A DNA stretch of 9,025 nucleotides from Lysobacteraceae bacterium. Its GTDB lineage: Bacteria > Pseudomonadota > Gammaproteobacteria > Xanthomonadales > Xanthomonadaceae. The notes under the pieces are model-generated. The model saw only the letters and a program-made list of their open reading frames with translations, was not told where the DNA came from and searched no databases. The stretch's first letter is position 1; every line of letters begins with the position of its first letter. The translations under genes and the position numbers were made by a program. The stretch lies in the NCBI GenBank assembly GCA_027483745.1, contig JAIXTZ010000261.1, positions 1 to 9,025 of the forward strand. Reading direction: 5' to 3'. Positions 1 through 9,025 of this stretch are shown here, one piece after another.

Positions 1-88
1 CGTACTCGGTGTCCTGGATGACGCACGGCTCGTTGTTGACGATGATCTTCATGCCGTTCTTGACGTCATTCATGCCGTAGCTGGCCAT
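1..88 (-). CDS. efp: Elongation factor P, N-terminal part (cut by window edge)
   Basis: The first 29 codons of EF-P are present, reading leftward from an ATG at 88-86. The peptide begins [15 protein letters not shown] and runs through a stretch ending in IQDTEY, which matches the KOW-like N-terminal domain of bacterial EF-P. The loop lysine that receives beta-lysine (Lys34 in E. coli) lies just beyond the edge, so the modification type cannot be read directly. EF-P binds ribosomes stalled on consecutive prolines and promotes peptide bond formation. A clear Shine-Dalgarno AGGAG (plus-strand ctcct, 96-100) sits 7 nt before the ATG, fixing the start. Its divergent neighbour epmB encodes the enzyme that makes the beta-lysine for EF-P, which supports the call and predicts a lysine-type, EpmA/EpmB-modified EF-P. 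epmA is not in the window. Confidence 0.93.
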   Translation of the reverse strand, partial: MASYGMNDVKNGMKIIVNNEPCVIQDTEY

Positions 89-95
89 GCGGGTG

Positions 96-100
96 CTCCT
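96..100 (-). promoter_or_regulatory. Ribosome binding site of efp
   Basis: Read on the minus strand this is AGGAG, 7 nt upstream of the efp ATG. It is a strong Shine-Dalgarno, as expected for an abundant translation factor, and contrasts with the absence of any such site before epmB. Confidence 0.8.
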
Positions 101-107
101 GAACCTT

Positions 108-113
108 TAGAAT
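108..113 (+). promoter_or_regulatory. Candidate -10 box of epmB (TAGAAT), overlapping its first ATG
   Basis: TAGAAT matches the sigma-70 -10 consensus at five of six positions and is the only such AT-rich hexamer in the efp/epmB gap. Its last two bases are the first two of the ATG at 112. If it is used, transcription would begin around 119-121, so translation would have to start at GTG 121 or ATG 124 on an essentially leaderless message. No good -35 element is visible 16-18 bp upstream. Confidence 0.35.
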
Positions 114-1128
114 GCAGCCCGTGATGATACCCGTTCCCGCCGCCGCCCGGCAGCCGGCCCGTTGGCAGGCCCTGTGGCGTGACGCCCTCCGCGACCCCGT
201 CGAACTGCTGGAAGGCCTCGGCCTGCCCGGCCTGGCGGCGCGCGTATCGGCCGCGGCTCAGGCCCAGTTCCCGCTGCGTGTCCCGCGCGGCTACGTGGCT
301 CGCATGCGCCACGGCGACGCAAACGACCCCCTGCTCCGCCAGGTCCTGCCGCTGGACGACGAGGACCGCCTTGTCCCCGGCTTCAGCCTCGATGCCGTCG
401 GCGACGGGGCGGCCAAGGGTGGCACCGGTGTGATCCACAAGTACGACGGCCGGGCGCTGCTGATCGCCACCGGCAGTTGCGCCATCCACTGCCGCTACTG
501 CTTCCGCCGCCATTTCCCGTATGCCGAGGAAACCGCCGCCGCGGGCGGGTGGGCATCGGCCATCGACTACCTGCGTAGCGACGCCTCGATTCGCGAGGTC
601 ATCCTCTCGGGCGGCGACCCGCTGAGCCTGTCGACTTCGAAGCTGGCTGAACTCACCGACGCGCTGCGCGCCCTGCCCCAGATCACGCGGCTGCGGCTCC
701 ACACCCGCCTGCCGATCGTGCTGCCCGAGCGCATCGACGACGAGTTCCTTGAGTGGATCGGCAGCCTGCCTTGGCCGGTCGTGATGGTGGTGCACGCCAA
801 CCACGCCAACGAAGTCGATGGATCGGTCCGCGAGACGTCCATGGCGCTGCGCCAGCGCGGCGTCCATCTGCTGAACCAGGCGGTGCTGATGCGTGGGGTC
901 AACGATTCGGCCGACGCCTTGGCCAGCCTGTCGGAAGCGCTCTTCGACGCCGGCGTCCTTCCCTATTACCTGCACCTCCTCGACCGGGTGCAGGGCACGG
1001 CCCATTTCGAGGTTCCCGACGCTGAGGCCCGCACGCTCCGCGATGCCATCCACGCGCGCCTGCCGGGCTACCTTGTCCCGCGACTTGTGCGCGAGGTCCC
1101 CGGCCAACCCGGCAAGACCCTCGCCTGA
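112..1128 (+). CDS. epmB: EF-P (R)-beta-lysylation protein EpmB (lysine 2,3-aminomutase family)
   Basis: Radical-SAM, PLP-dependent enzyme that converts L-alpha-lysine to (R)-beta-lysine, which EpmA attaches to EF-P. The 338-residue product has the usual length. The radical-SAM cluster motif CAIHCRYCF gives cysteines 123, 127 and 130. SGGDPL at 167-172 is the GGxxP-type SAM-contact motif, and HANHANEVD (228-236) and LPYYLHLLDRVQGTAHF (283-299) are strongly EpmB-like. Lys335 in the C-terminal GQPGKT is the likely PLP lysine. As in EpmB generally, the extra C-terminal region of the stand-alone catabolic aminomutases is absent. It lies divergent to efp with 23 bp between start codons. There is no Shine-Dalgarno before ATG 112 or ATG 124 (Met5), and a -10-like TAGAAT overlaps ATG 112, so the true N-terminus may be 3-4 residues shorter. 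The function is secure from the motifs plus the efp neighbour. Confidence 0.95.
   Translation: MQPVMIPVPAAARQPARWQALWRDALRDPVELLEGLGLPGLAARVSAAAQAQFPLRVPRGYVARMRHGDANDPLLRQVLPLDDEDRLVPGFSLDAVGDGAAKGGTGVIHKYDGRALLIATGSCAIHCRYCFRRHFPYAEETAAAGGWASAIDYLRSDASIREVILSGGDPLSLSTSKLAELTDALRALPQITRLRLHTRLPIVLPERIDDEFLEWIGSLPWPVVMVVHANHANEVDGSVRETSMALRQRGVHLLNQAVLMRGVNDSADALASLSEALFDAGVLPYYLHLLDRVQGTAHFEVPDAEARTLRDAIHARLPGYLVPRLVREVPGQPGKTLA
124..129 (-). promoter_or_regulatory. Candidate -10 box of efp, inside the epmB coding region
   Basis: On the minus strand the sequence is TATCAT, preceded by GGG and followed by a GC-rich stretch. A transcript starting about 7 nt further on (near 117) would have a leader of about 29 nt containing the AGGAG site. 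No convincing -35 hexamer is found at 16-18 bp, so this rests on the -10 box and position alone. Because epmB starts at or before this point, any efp promoter must lie within the epmB reading frame. Confidence 0.4.
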
Positions 1129-1142
1129 GGCGGCTTCGGGGG

Positions 1143-1170
1143 CTGCCAAGGGCGGCCCTGTCCGTATACT
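1143..1170 (+). promoter_or_regulatory. Candidate sigma-70 promoter of fimX
   Basis: TATACT at 1165-1170 is a five-of-six match to the -10 consensus. CTGCCA at 1143-1148 is a four-of-six match to TTGACA, with a 16-bp spacer. The predicted start near 1177 gives a leader of about 28 nt containing the GGAG site. It lies just after the epmB stop at 1128, so fimX can be transcribed independently of epmB, though read-through is not excluded because no terminator is seen between them. Confidence 0.55.
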
Positions 1171-1195
1171 GCGTCGCGATACCGCTGCGACCCCC

Positions 1196-1199
1196 GGAG
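1196..1199 (+). promoter_or_regulatory. Ribosome binding site of fimX
   Basis: GGAG sits 5 nt before the ATG at 1205. It decides the start, because the reading frame is open far upstream into epmB and offers earlier, unsupported initiation codons. Confidence 0.65.
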
Positions 1200-1204
1200 C
1201 CCGA

Positions 1205-3283
1205 ATGCCCACGAACGACGCCGTCCTGCGCCTCCTTTTGGTCGACGACCGCCTGGAGGATGCCGAGCAGCTCACCAGCATGCTTCGCAATGGCGGCATG
1301 GCCGTTCGGCCGCAGCGACCCGACCACGTCGACGAGCTGCGCAACCTCCTGTCGAGCCAGAGCCTCGACCTCGTTGTCGCCGCCATCGGCGCTCAATCGA
1401 TTCCCTTCGATGCCGTCGTCCGCGAAGTGGAAGGCAGCGGCAAGGACCTGCCCGTGCTCGCCGTGCTCGAAAGCCTCACCGAGGCGGGCGTGCTCGAGGC
1501 GTTGAAGCTGGGCGCCCGGGATGTTGTCCTGCGCAACCAGCCGACGCAGGCGCAGACCATCGTCCGCGCGGAAGCCGACTTCGTCAGGACGCGCCGCGCC
1601 GTTCGCGTGCTTGAGGCGCAGCTGCGCGAAACCGAGCGTCGGTGCGACTCGCTCATCAACTCCTCGCGGGATCCGATCGCCTACATTCACGAGGGGATGC
1701 ACATCCGGGCCAACGAGGCCTACCTCGAGATGTTCGGGTACGAGAGCTTCGAAGACATCGAGGGACTCTCGGTCCTCGACCTGATCGCGTCCTCGCACGC
1801 CGCGGCCTTCAAGGACCTCCTGAAGCGACTGTCCAAGGGTGAAACGCCCCCGAGCCAGCTCGAGATCAAGGCGATGGATGCCTCGGGCGGCGAATTCGAC
1901 GCGCTAATGGAATTCACGCCGGCCTCCTACGAGGGAGAGCCTTGCCTGCAGATCGTGTTCCGCCCGCAGTTGGTCGATGCCTCGATGGCCGCCGAGCTCG
2001 AGGCGCTGCGCCTGCGCGACCCACTCACCGGCCTCGCCAATCGCGCGCATTTCATGGGCGAGCTGGAGCGCGTGGTCGCCGCAGCGGCGGGCGGGCGGCA
2101 CCATCAGGCCTTGCTGCTCGTGGAGCCGGACAACTACGAGACGCTCGTGGGCACGATCGGCATGGCGCAGGCCGACGAGCTGCTGAAGGCGTTCTGCGAA
2201 CGACTCGGAAACGCGCTCGACGACACCACGGTGGCCGGCCGGCTTTCGGACCATCGCTTCGCGGTGATCTGCCGGCTCCACGACCACAAGGCCAGCCTGG
2301 CGCGCGCCGAGAAGATCCGCGCGGCGTTCCAGGGAAAGATCCTCGAGGTGGGCGACCGTTCGCTGACCCTGACCGTCAGCGTCGGCGGCGTACAGATCGG
2401 CGAGCGCAACGCGCAGATCGGCCCCGTGCTCAGCCGGGCGGAGGCCAGCCTGCAGTCCGCGATGGGCGTGGGCGGCGACCGGGTCGAGATCCATGATCCG
2501 GCCGCCCGCGACCGCGCCGAAGAAGAGCGCATCCAGGCGTGGGTGCAGCGCCTGCGCGAGGCCTTGGACCATGACGGGTTCACCCTGCATTACCAGCCCA
2601 TCATCAGCCTCAACGGCGAGCCCGGCGAGACCTACGAGGCCTACCTGCGCCTCAAGGGCAACGGCGGAGAAATCATCAACCCCAACACCTTCCTGCCGCT
2701 CGCCCTCGAACAGGGCCTGGGCCCGGACATCGACCGCTGGGTGATCCATCGCGCCATCGCGGTCATCGCCGAACGAAGGGCCGCCCGGAAGGACACGACG
2801 CTTTACGTGAAGCTCGGCCCGGAGAGCATCTCCGCGAACGACCGGCTGGGCGCGGAAATCGTCGAGGCGGTCAAGGCCGCGGGCATCCCGGGCGAGTTGC
2901 TCGTGCTGCAGCTGCACGAGCCGGCGGTCTTCACCCATCTGAAAGCGATCCAGGCGTTCGCCCAGACCCTCCATGCCGCTGGCGTGCGCCTGGCCCTCGA
3001 GCACTTCGGGACGGGGCTCAACTCGTTCCAGCTGCTGCAGCACATCGATGCGGACGTGGTGAAGATCGACCGCAGCTACATCACCGATCTGTCGAAGAAC
3101 GGCGAGAACCAAGCCAAGGTCCGGGAGTTCGCTGGGAAGGCCCGCGAGCTCGGCAAGACCTGCGTGGTCCATTACGTGCAGGATGCCGCCAGCATGACCG
3201 TGCTCTTCGGCATCGGTGTCGACTACGTCGAGGGCGACTTCCTCGCCGCGGCCGGTCCGGCCATGAACTACGACTTCGGCTGA
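1205..3283 (+). CDS. fimX: FimX-type degenerate REC-PAS-GGDEF-EAL c-di-GMP receptor for type IV pili
   Basis: The product has 692 residues in four domains: REC-like (about 8-127), PAS (about 146-252), GGDEF-like (about 265-430) and EAL-like (about 445-690). None keeps its catalytic signature. The REC domain has acidic D14/D15, but Ala60 where the phospho-acceptor Asp should be and Arg110 in place of the switch Lys. GGDEF is replaced by SDHRF (348-352). EAL is EAY (478-480), DDFGTG is LEHFGTG (598-604), and the usual metal-binding Asn and late EGVE motif are missing. This order and decay match Xanthomonas and Pseudomonas FimX, where the EAL domain binds c-di-GMP without cleaving it. In Xanthomonas it also contacts a PilZ protein that binds the PilB ATPase. 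Cytoplasmic: no signal peptide or membrane segment. Its neighbours are not pilus genes. Its 3' end overlaps the convergent oxidoreductase by 16 bp. Residual c-di-GMP binding is inferred from the family. Confidence 0.88.
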   Translation: MPTNDAVLRLLLVDDRLEDAEQLTSMLRNGGMAVRPQRPDHVDELRNLLSSQSLDLVVAAIGAQSIPFDAVVREVEGSGKDLPVLAVLESLTEAGVLEALKLGARDVVLRNQPTQAQTIVRAEADFVRTRRAVRVLEAQLRETERRCDSLINSSRDPIAYIHEGMHIRANEAYLEMFGYESFEDIEGLSVLDLIASSHAAAFKDLLKRLSKGETPPSQLEIKAMDASGGEFDALMEFTPASYEGEPCLQIVFRPQLVDASMAAELEALRLRDPLTGLANRAHFMGELERVVAAAAGGRHHQALLLVEPDNYETLVGTIGMAQADELLKAFCERLGNALDDTTVAGRLSDHRFAVICRLHDHKASLARAEKIRAAFQGKILEVGDRSLTLTVSVGGVQIGERNAQIGPVLSRAEASLQSAMGVGGDRVEIHDPAARDRAEEERIQAWVQRLREALDHDGFTLHYQPIISLNGEPGETYEAYLRLKGNGGEIINPNTFLPLALEQGLGPDIDRWVIHRAIAVIAERRAARKDTTLYVKLGPESISANDRLGAEIVEAVKAAGIPGELLVLQLHEPAVFTHLKAIQAFAQTLHAAGVRLALEHFGTGLNSFQLLQHIDADVVKIDRSYITDLSKNGENQAKVREFAGKARELGKTCVVHYVQDAASMTVLFGIGVDYVEGDFLAAAGPAMNYDFG

Positions 3284-4239
3284 CGCGCCCGAAACACGCG
3301 ATCCGCCGCCGCGCGACCGGACATCCACGCCCGCTCCGCGGGCGGCAGGCCCGCCGACGACGGCAATCCGAAGGCGTCGCCCGCGAGGACCAGGTCCTCC
3401 CTCTCCAGCCGCGCCGGATCCAGCACGCCCAGCGCCCGCGCGTAACGCCAGCGATGCGCCGACACCTCGCGGACCGCCGCCGCGGCGACACCGGTCTGCG
3501 CGATGAACGCCTCCCGCAAGCGCAGCGCGATCTCGCCAGCGTCGGCTTCGAGGTTGGCCTCGCTCCAGCCGGCCGTCGCATGCACGACCCAGTGCCCTGC
3601 GTTCTCCCGCCCCGGCTTGTCCGCTTCACGGACGATCGCCTCGACGAGCCCGTCAGCCGCTGGCTGCGGCACGCCCCGCACGGCATCGACATCGACGGTC
3701 AGCAGGGCGGCCCAGCAGGGCGCGTAGCGGACCGCCTCTAGGGCGGGGATCAGCCCAACAGGCAGGAGATCGCCGGGGAGCGGGCTGTTCTTCAGCAGAG
3801 CCGCCGCCTGTGGCGCCGGGACCGCGAGGACCAGGATCGGGGCTTCCCCAACGATACGACCGTCCGCATCGATGGCCGACCATCGGGCGGCGTCCCGACG
3901 CAAAGCCGCGACGCCCACGGACCATTGCACCTCCAAGCCGTTGAGCAATCCGGCCACGAGCGCGCTCATGCCGGGCAGCCCCACGTGGCCATCCGCCCAC
4001 CCGACCGCGCGACCCGCCTTCGCCTCGGCGTCCAACCAGGCGGCGAACGACGGCGTCGAGGCCTGCAGCGCCGCCGCGCCGTGATCGAACGTTCCGGTGC
4101 GCGTCCGGCGGGTGCTCAAACGACCGCCCGGCCCCCGCCCCTTGTCGAGGGCCAGGACGCGGCACCCTGCATCGGCGAGCGCCCGCGCGGCGGTGGAACC
4201 GGCCAAGCCGGCGCCGACCACGAGGACATCAGGCGCCAT
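3268..4239 (-). CDS. Renalase-like FAD-dependent oxidoreductase (COG3380-type)
   Basis: A 323-residue flavoprotein of unknown substrate. The N-terminus has a dinucleotide-binding Rossmann motif, VVGAGLAGSTAAR (glycines 9, 11, 14), followed by the ribose-binding acid and GG motif in DKGRGPGGRLSTRR (32-45) and FDHGAA (51-56). Near the C-terminus, HRWRYAR (262-268) and LAGDAFG (285-291) form the second FAD-binding region. This layout fits the amine-oxidase/renalase-like group found as single copies in many proteobacteria. No signal peptide or membrane segment is seen. ATG 4239 is chosen because it puts the Rossmann strand at residue 4; the frame stays open upstream into the dehydrogenase gene, but that part reads as out-of-frame peptide. 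No Shine-Dalgarno is evident. It follows the acyl-CoA dehydrogenase by 32 bp on the same strand and is probably co-transcribed. Its TAG stop lies inside the last codons of fimX. Confidence 0.85.
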   Translation of the reverse strand: MAPDVLVVGAGLAGSTAARALADAGCRVLALDKGRGPGGRLSTRRTRTGTFDHGAAALQASTPSFAAWLDAEAKAGRAVGWADGHVGLPGMSALVAGLLNGLEVQWSVGVAALRRDAARWSAIDADGRIVGEAPILVLAVPAPQAAALLKNSPLPGDLLPVGLIPALEAVRYAPCWAALLTVDVDAVRGVPQPAADGLVEAIVREADKPGRENAGHWVVHATAGWSEANLEADAGEIALRLREAFIAQTGVAAAAVREVSAHRWRYARALGVLDPARLEREDLVLAGDAFGLPSSAGLPPAERAWMSGRAAADRVFRARQPKS

Positions 4240-4271
4240 CGGAAGCAAACCGGGGCGGGCCGCCGGGACGC

Positions 4272-5432
<1,161 letters not shown>

Positions 5433-5464
5433 AGCACACCCCGATCGGCAAACGGAAAGTCGCA

Positions 5465-5470
5465 AGTGTA
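5465..5470 (-). promoter_or_regulatory. Candidate -10 box of the acyl-CoA dehydrogenase
   Basis: Minus-strand TACACT, in the context GGTTACACTTG, matches the -10 consensus at four or five positions. It would start transcription near 5458, about 26 nt before the GTG start codon. No good -35 hexamer is found at the expected spacing, where instead one arm of an ACCCCA/TGGGGT inverted repeat begins. An activator-dependent or repressed promoter is possible. Confidence 0.45.
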
Positions 5471-5483
5471 ACCGTTCCCCCAT

Positions 5484-5506
5484 ACCCCACGGCATGGTGC
5501 TGGGGT
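5484..5506. repeat. Operator-like inverted repeat ACCCCA-N11-TGGGGT
   Basis: A perfect 6-bp inverted repeat has arms at 5484-5489 and 5501-5506. It is centred near 5495 in the 147-bp divergent region between the dehydrogenase and sahR. Relative to the proposed dehydrogenase start point near 5458 it covers about -26 to -48, overlapping where a -35 box would be. With an 11-nt spacer, arm centres are 17 bp apart, compatible with a dimeric DNA-binding protein. The regulator is unknown. A six-base match in GC-rich DNA can arise by chance. Confidence 0.35.
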
Positions 5507-5563
5507 GAAGACGCGCCTTGACCGAGCGGTAAGCGGCCTCCAGACTAGTTCATCGCTGGATTC

Positions 5564-5583
5564 GGATAAAAAGATACATATGG
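5564..5583 (+). promoter_or_regulatory. AT-rich promoter/operator candidate at the sahR start codon
   Basis: The 20-nt stretch GGATAAAAAGATACATATGG is much richer in A and T than its surroundings and runs into the sahR ATG at 5580. It contains two GATA repeats and the palindrome CATATG. It occupies the position of a Shine-Dalgarno but holds no such site. It could be a -10 region giving a near-leaderless message, a binding site for SahR controlling its own operon, or both. I do not see a perfect dyad, and I have not compared it with a published SahR motif. Confidence 0.3.
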
Positions 5584-6529
5584 ACCTGCAAGCGTGGTCG
5601 GACTGCCTCAAGGTGCTCGCCGACCCCACCCGCGTGCGCCTCCTCGCGCTCGTCGAACGTGAAGAATTGACCGTCGCCGAGCTGGCGACCATCACCCACC
5701 TCGCCCAGCCGCGGGTGTCCACGCACCTCGCCAAGCTGCGCGAGGCGGCGCTCGTCGTCGACCGCCGTTCCGGTGTCTCGGCGTATTACCGGTTCAACGA
5801 CGCGCTGGAAGCGGCGGAAGCGGCCCTCTGGCGCACGCTGCGCGACGGCGCGAACGATCCGCTGCTCCGCCAGGATGCCGAGCGACTGCCCACGGTGCTG
5901 GCCGCCCGCGCGTCCGATCAGAACTGGGCGGATTCGGTCGCCGGCGACATGGAGCGCCACTACTCGCCCGGGCGGACCTGGGAGGCCCTGGCCCGCAGTG
6001 CCCTGCCCTTGCTCGAGCCCGTCGACGTGCTCGATATCGCGTCCGGCGATGGACTGATGGCGGAGATGCTGGCCCCACACGCGCGTCGCTATCTGTGCAT
6101 CGACGCGAGCCCGAAGGTCATCGCCGCGGCCCGTGAACGTCTCTCGAAGTACGCCCACGTCGAACTGCGCGAAGGCGACATGCACGCGATCGACTGCGAC
6201 GACGCGGCGTTCGACCTCGTGCTGCTGATGCACGCCCTCACTTACGCCGAAAAGCCGGCCAAGGCCTTGACCGAGGCCGCGCGCGCCCTGCGTCCTGGGG
6301 GCCGCCTGCTCGCGACCTGCCTCGCGAAGCACGAGCATCGGGCGGCGGTCGAGCCCTACGGCCACCTCAACCTTGGGTTCACCGAGAAGGAGCTGCGCAA
6401 GCTGGCGGAGAAGGCGGGGCTGGAGGTCCGCGTCTGCGAAGTGGTGGCGAAGGAGAAGCGTCCGCCACACTTCGAGGTGATCAGCCTGATCGCGCATAAG
6501 CCGGGTTCGACGACGGAGCGCAAGCGCGG

Positions 6530-6533
<4 letters not shown>
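5580..6533 (+). CDS. sahR: ArsR-family HTH regulator fused to a SAM-dependent methyltransferase domain (SahR-like)
   Basis: The 317-residue product has an ArsR-type winged helix (about 5-75), with [13 protein letters not shown] [16 protein letters not shown] (10-25) and recognition helix [14 protein letters not shown] (43-56). No cysteine pair typical of metal-sensing ArsR/SmtB proteins is seen in that helix. A class I methyltransferase domain follows: motif [10 protein letters not shown] (150-158), acidic loop CIDASP (173-178), GDMHAI (199-204), [10 protein letters not shown] (211-220) and LRPGGRLLA (237-245). This fusion is typical of SahR, the proteobacterial regulator of methionine-cycle genes thought to sense S-adenosylhomocysteine. 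The overlap with metH (ATGA, 6530-6533) strongly favours that role. The methyltransferase fold probably serves as the ligand sensor. ATG 5580 is preferred; the in-frame GTG at 5505 would add 25 residues that precede the family fold. SahR identity is inferred from architecture and context. Confidence 0.85.

Positions 6534-9025
<2,492 letters not shown>

Noticed and set aside
1129..1160. Possible intrinsic terminator after epmB (GGCGGC paired with GCTGCC).
   Set aside because: The stem is short with a G-U pair and no T-run follows. Part of it is better explained as the fimX -35 region.
893..1204. Upstream extension of the fimX frame into epmB (104 extra codons).
   Set aside because: The extension lies within the secure epmB gene and reads as nonsense peptide. 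ATG 1205 has a Shine-Dalgarno, a promoter upstream, and starts directly at the REC-like domain.
1904..3328. A 474-codon minus-strand open frame opposite fimX (and similar long ones at 70-1386 and 899-1798).
   Set aside because: These are low-complexity shadows of epmB and fimX with no recognisable motifs, caused by the same codon bias.
5433..5495. ATG start at 5495 for the acyl-CoA dehydrogenase.
   Set aside because: The added residues do not resemble the family's N-terminus and include the likely -10 box. GTG 5432 gives the usual start.
5505..5579. GTG start at 5505 for sahR.
   Set aside because: The 25 added residues precede the winged-helix fold without family similarity and run through the AT-rich element. 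Retained only as a low-probability alternative.
5433..5579. Riboswitch (SAM, SAH or cobalamin) ahead of the sahR-metH operon.
   Set aside because: The space up to the sahR start is short and shows no conserved paired elements I can recognise. A covariance-model search would settle it.

Overview
This window looks like ordinary core chromosome from a GC-rich gammaproteobacterium, most likely of the Lysobacterales (Xanthomonadales: Lysobacteraceae or Rhodanobacteraceae). The assignment rests on a FimX-type REC-PAS-GGDEF-EAL protein in which every catalytic motif is degenerate, on EF-P with its lysyl-modification enzyme EpmB, and on codon choice dominated by G or C at third positions. I see no mobile element, tRNA, rRNA or CRISPR array. 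Genus cannot be fixed by eye.

Layout. At the left edge the first 29 codons of efp (EF-P) run leftward, and epmB starts only 23 bp away on the other strand, so the pair shares a very compact divergent control region. Rightward after epmB comes fimX with its own good -10 box. fimX ends tail to tail with a leftward pair: an acyl-CoA dehydrogenase (GTG start) followed 32 bp downstream by a renalase-like FAD oxidoreductase. The last 16 bp of fimX and the oxidoreductase overlap. A 147-bp divergent region then separates the dehydrogenase from a rightward operon: an ArsR-HTH plus methyltransferase protein of the SahR type, whose stop overlaps the start of metH (ATGA). metH is cut by the right edge after 832 codons, within its cobalamin domain.

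How the genes work together. efp and epmB are a protein and its modifier: EpmB makes the (R)-beta-lysine that is attached to a loop lysine of EF-P, so that EF-P can rescue ribosomes stalled on proline runs. fimX is a c-di-GMP reader for type IV pilus assembly. sahR and metH form a methionine-cycle operon in which a regulator expected to sense S-adenosylhomocysteine or S-adenosylmethionine controls cobalamin-dependent methionine synthase. The acyl-CoA dehydrogenase serves fatty-acid or branched-chain acyl-CoA oxidation; its flavoprotein neighbour has no assigned substrate.

No clearly new system is visible. The most interesting points are a His/Gly/Cys-rich insertion of about 34 extra residues with deviant codons in the homocysteine domain of MetH, the overlapping efp/epmB promoters with a probable leaderless epmB start, two operator-like sequences in the acd/sahR divergent region, and the degree of decay in FimX.
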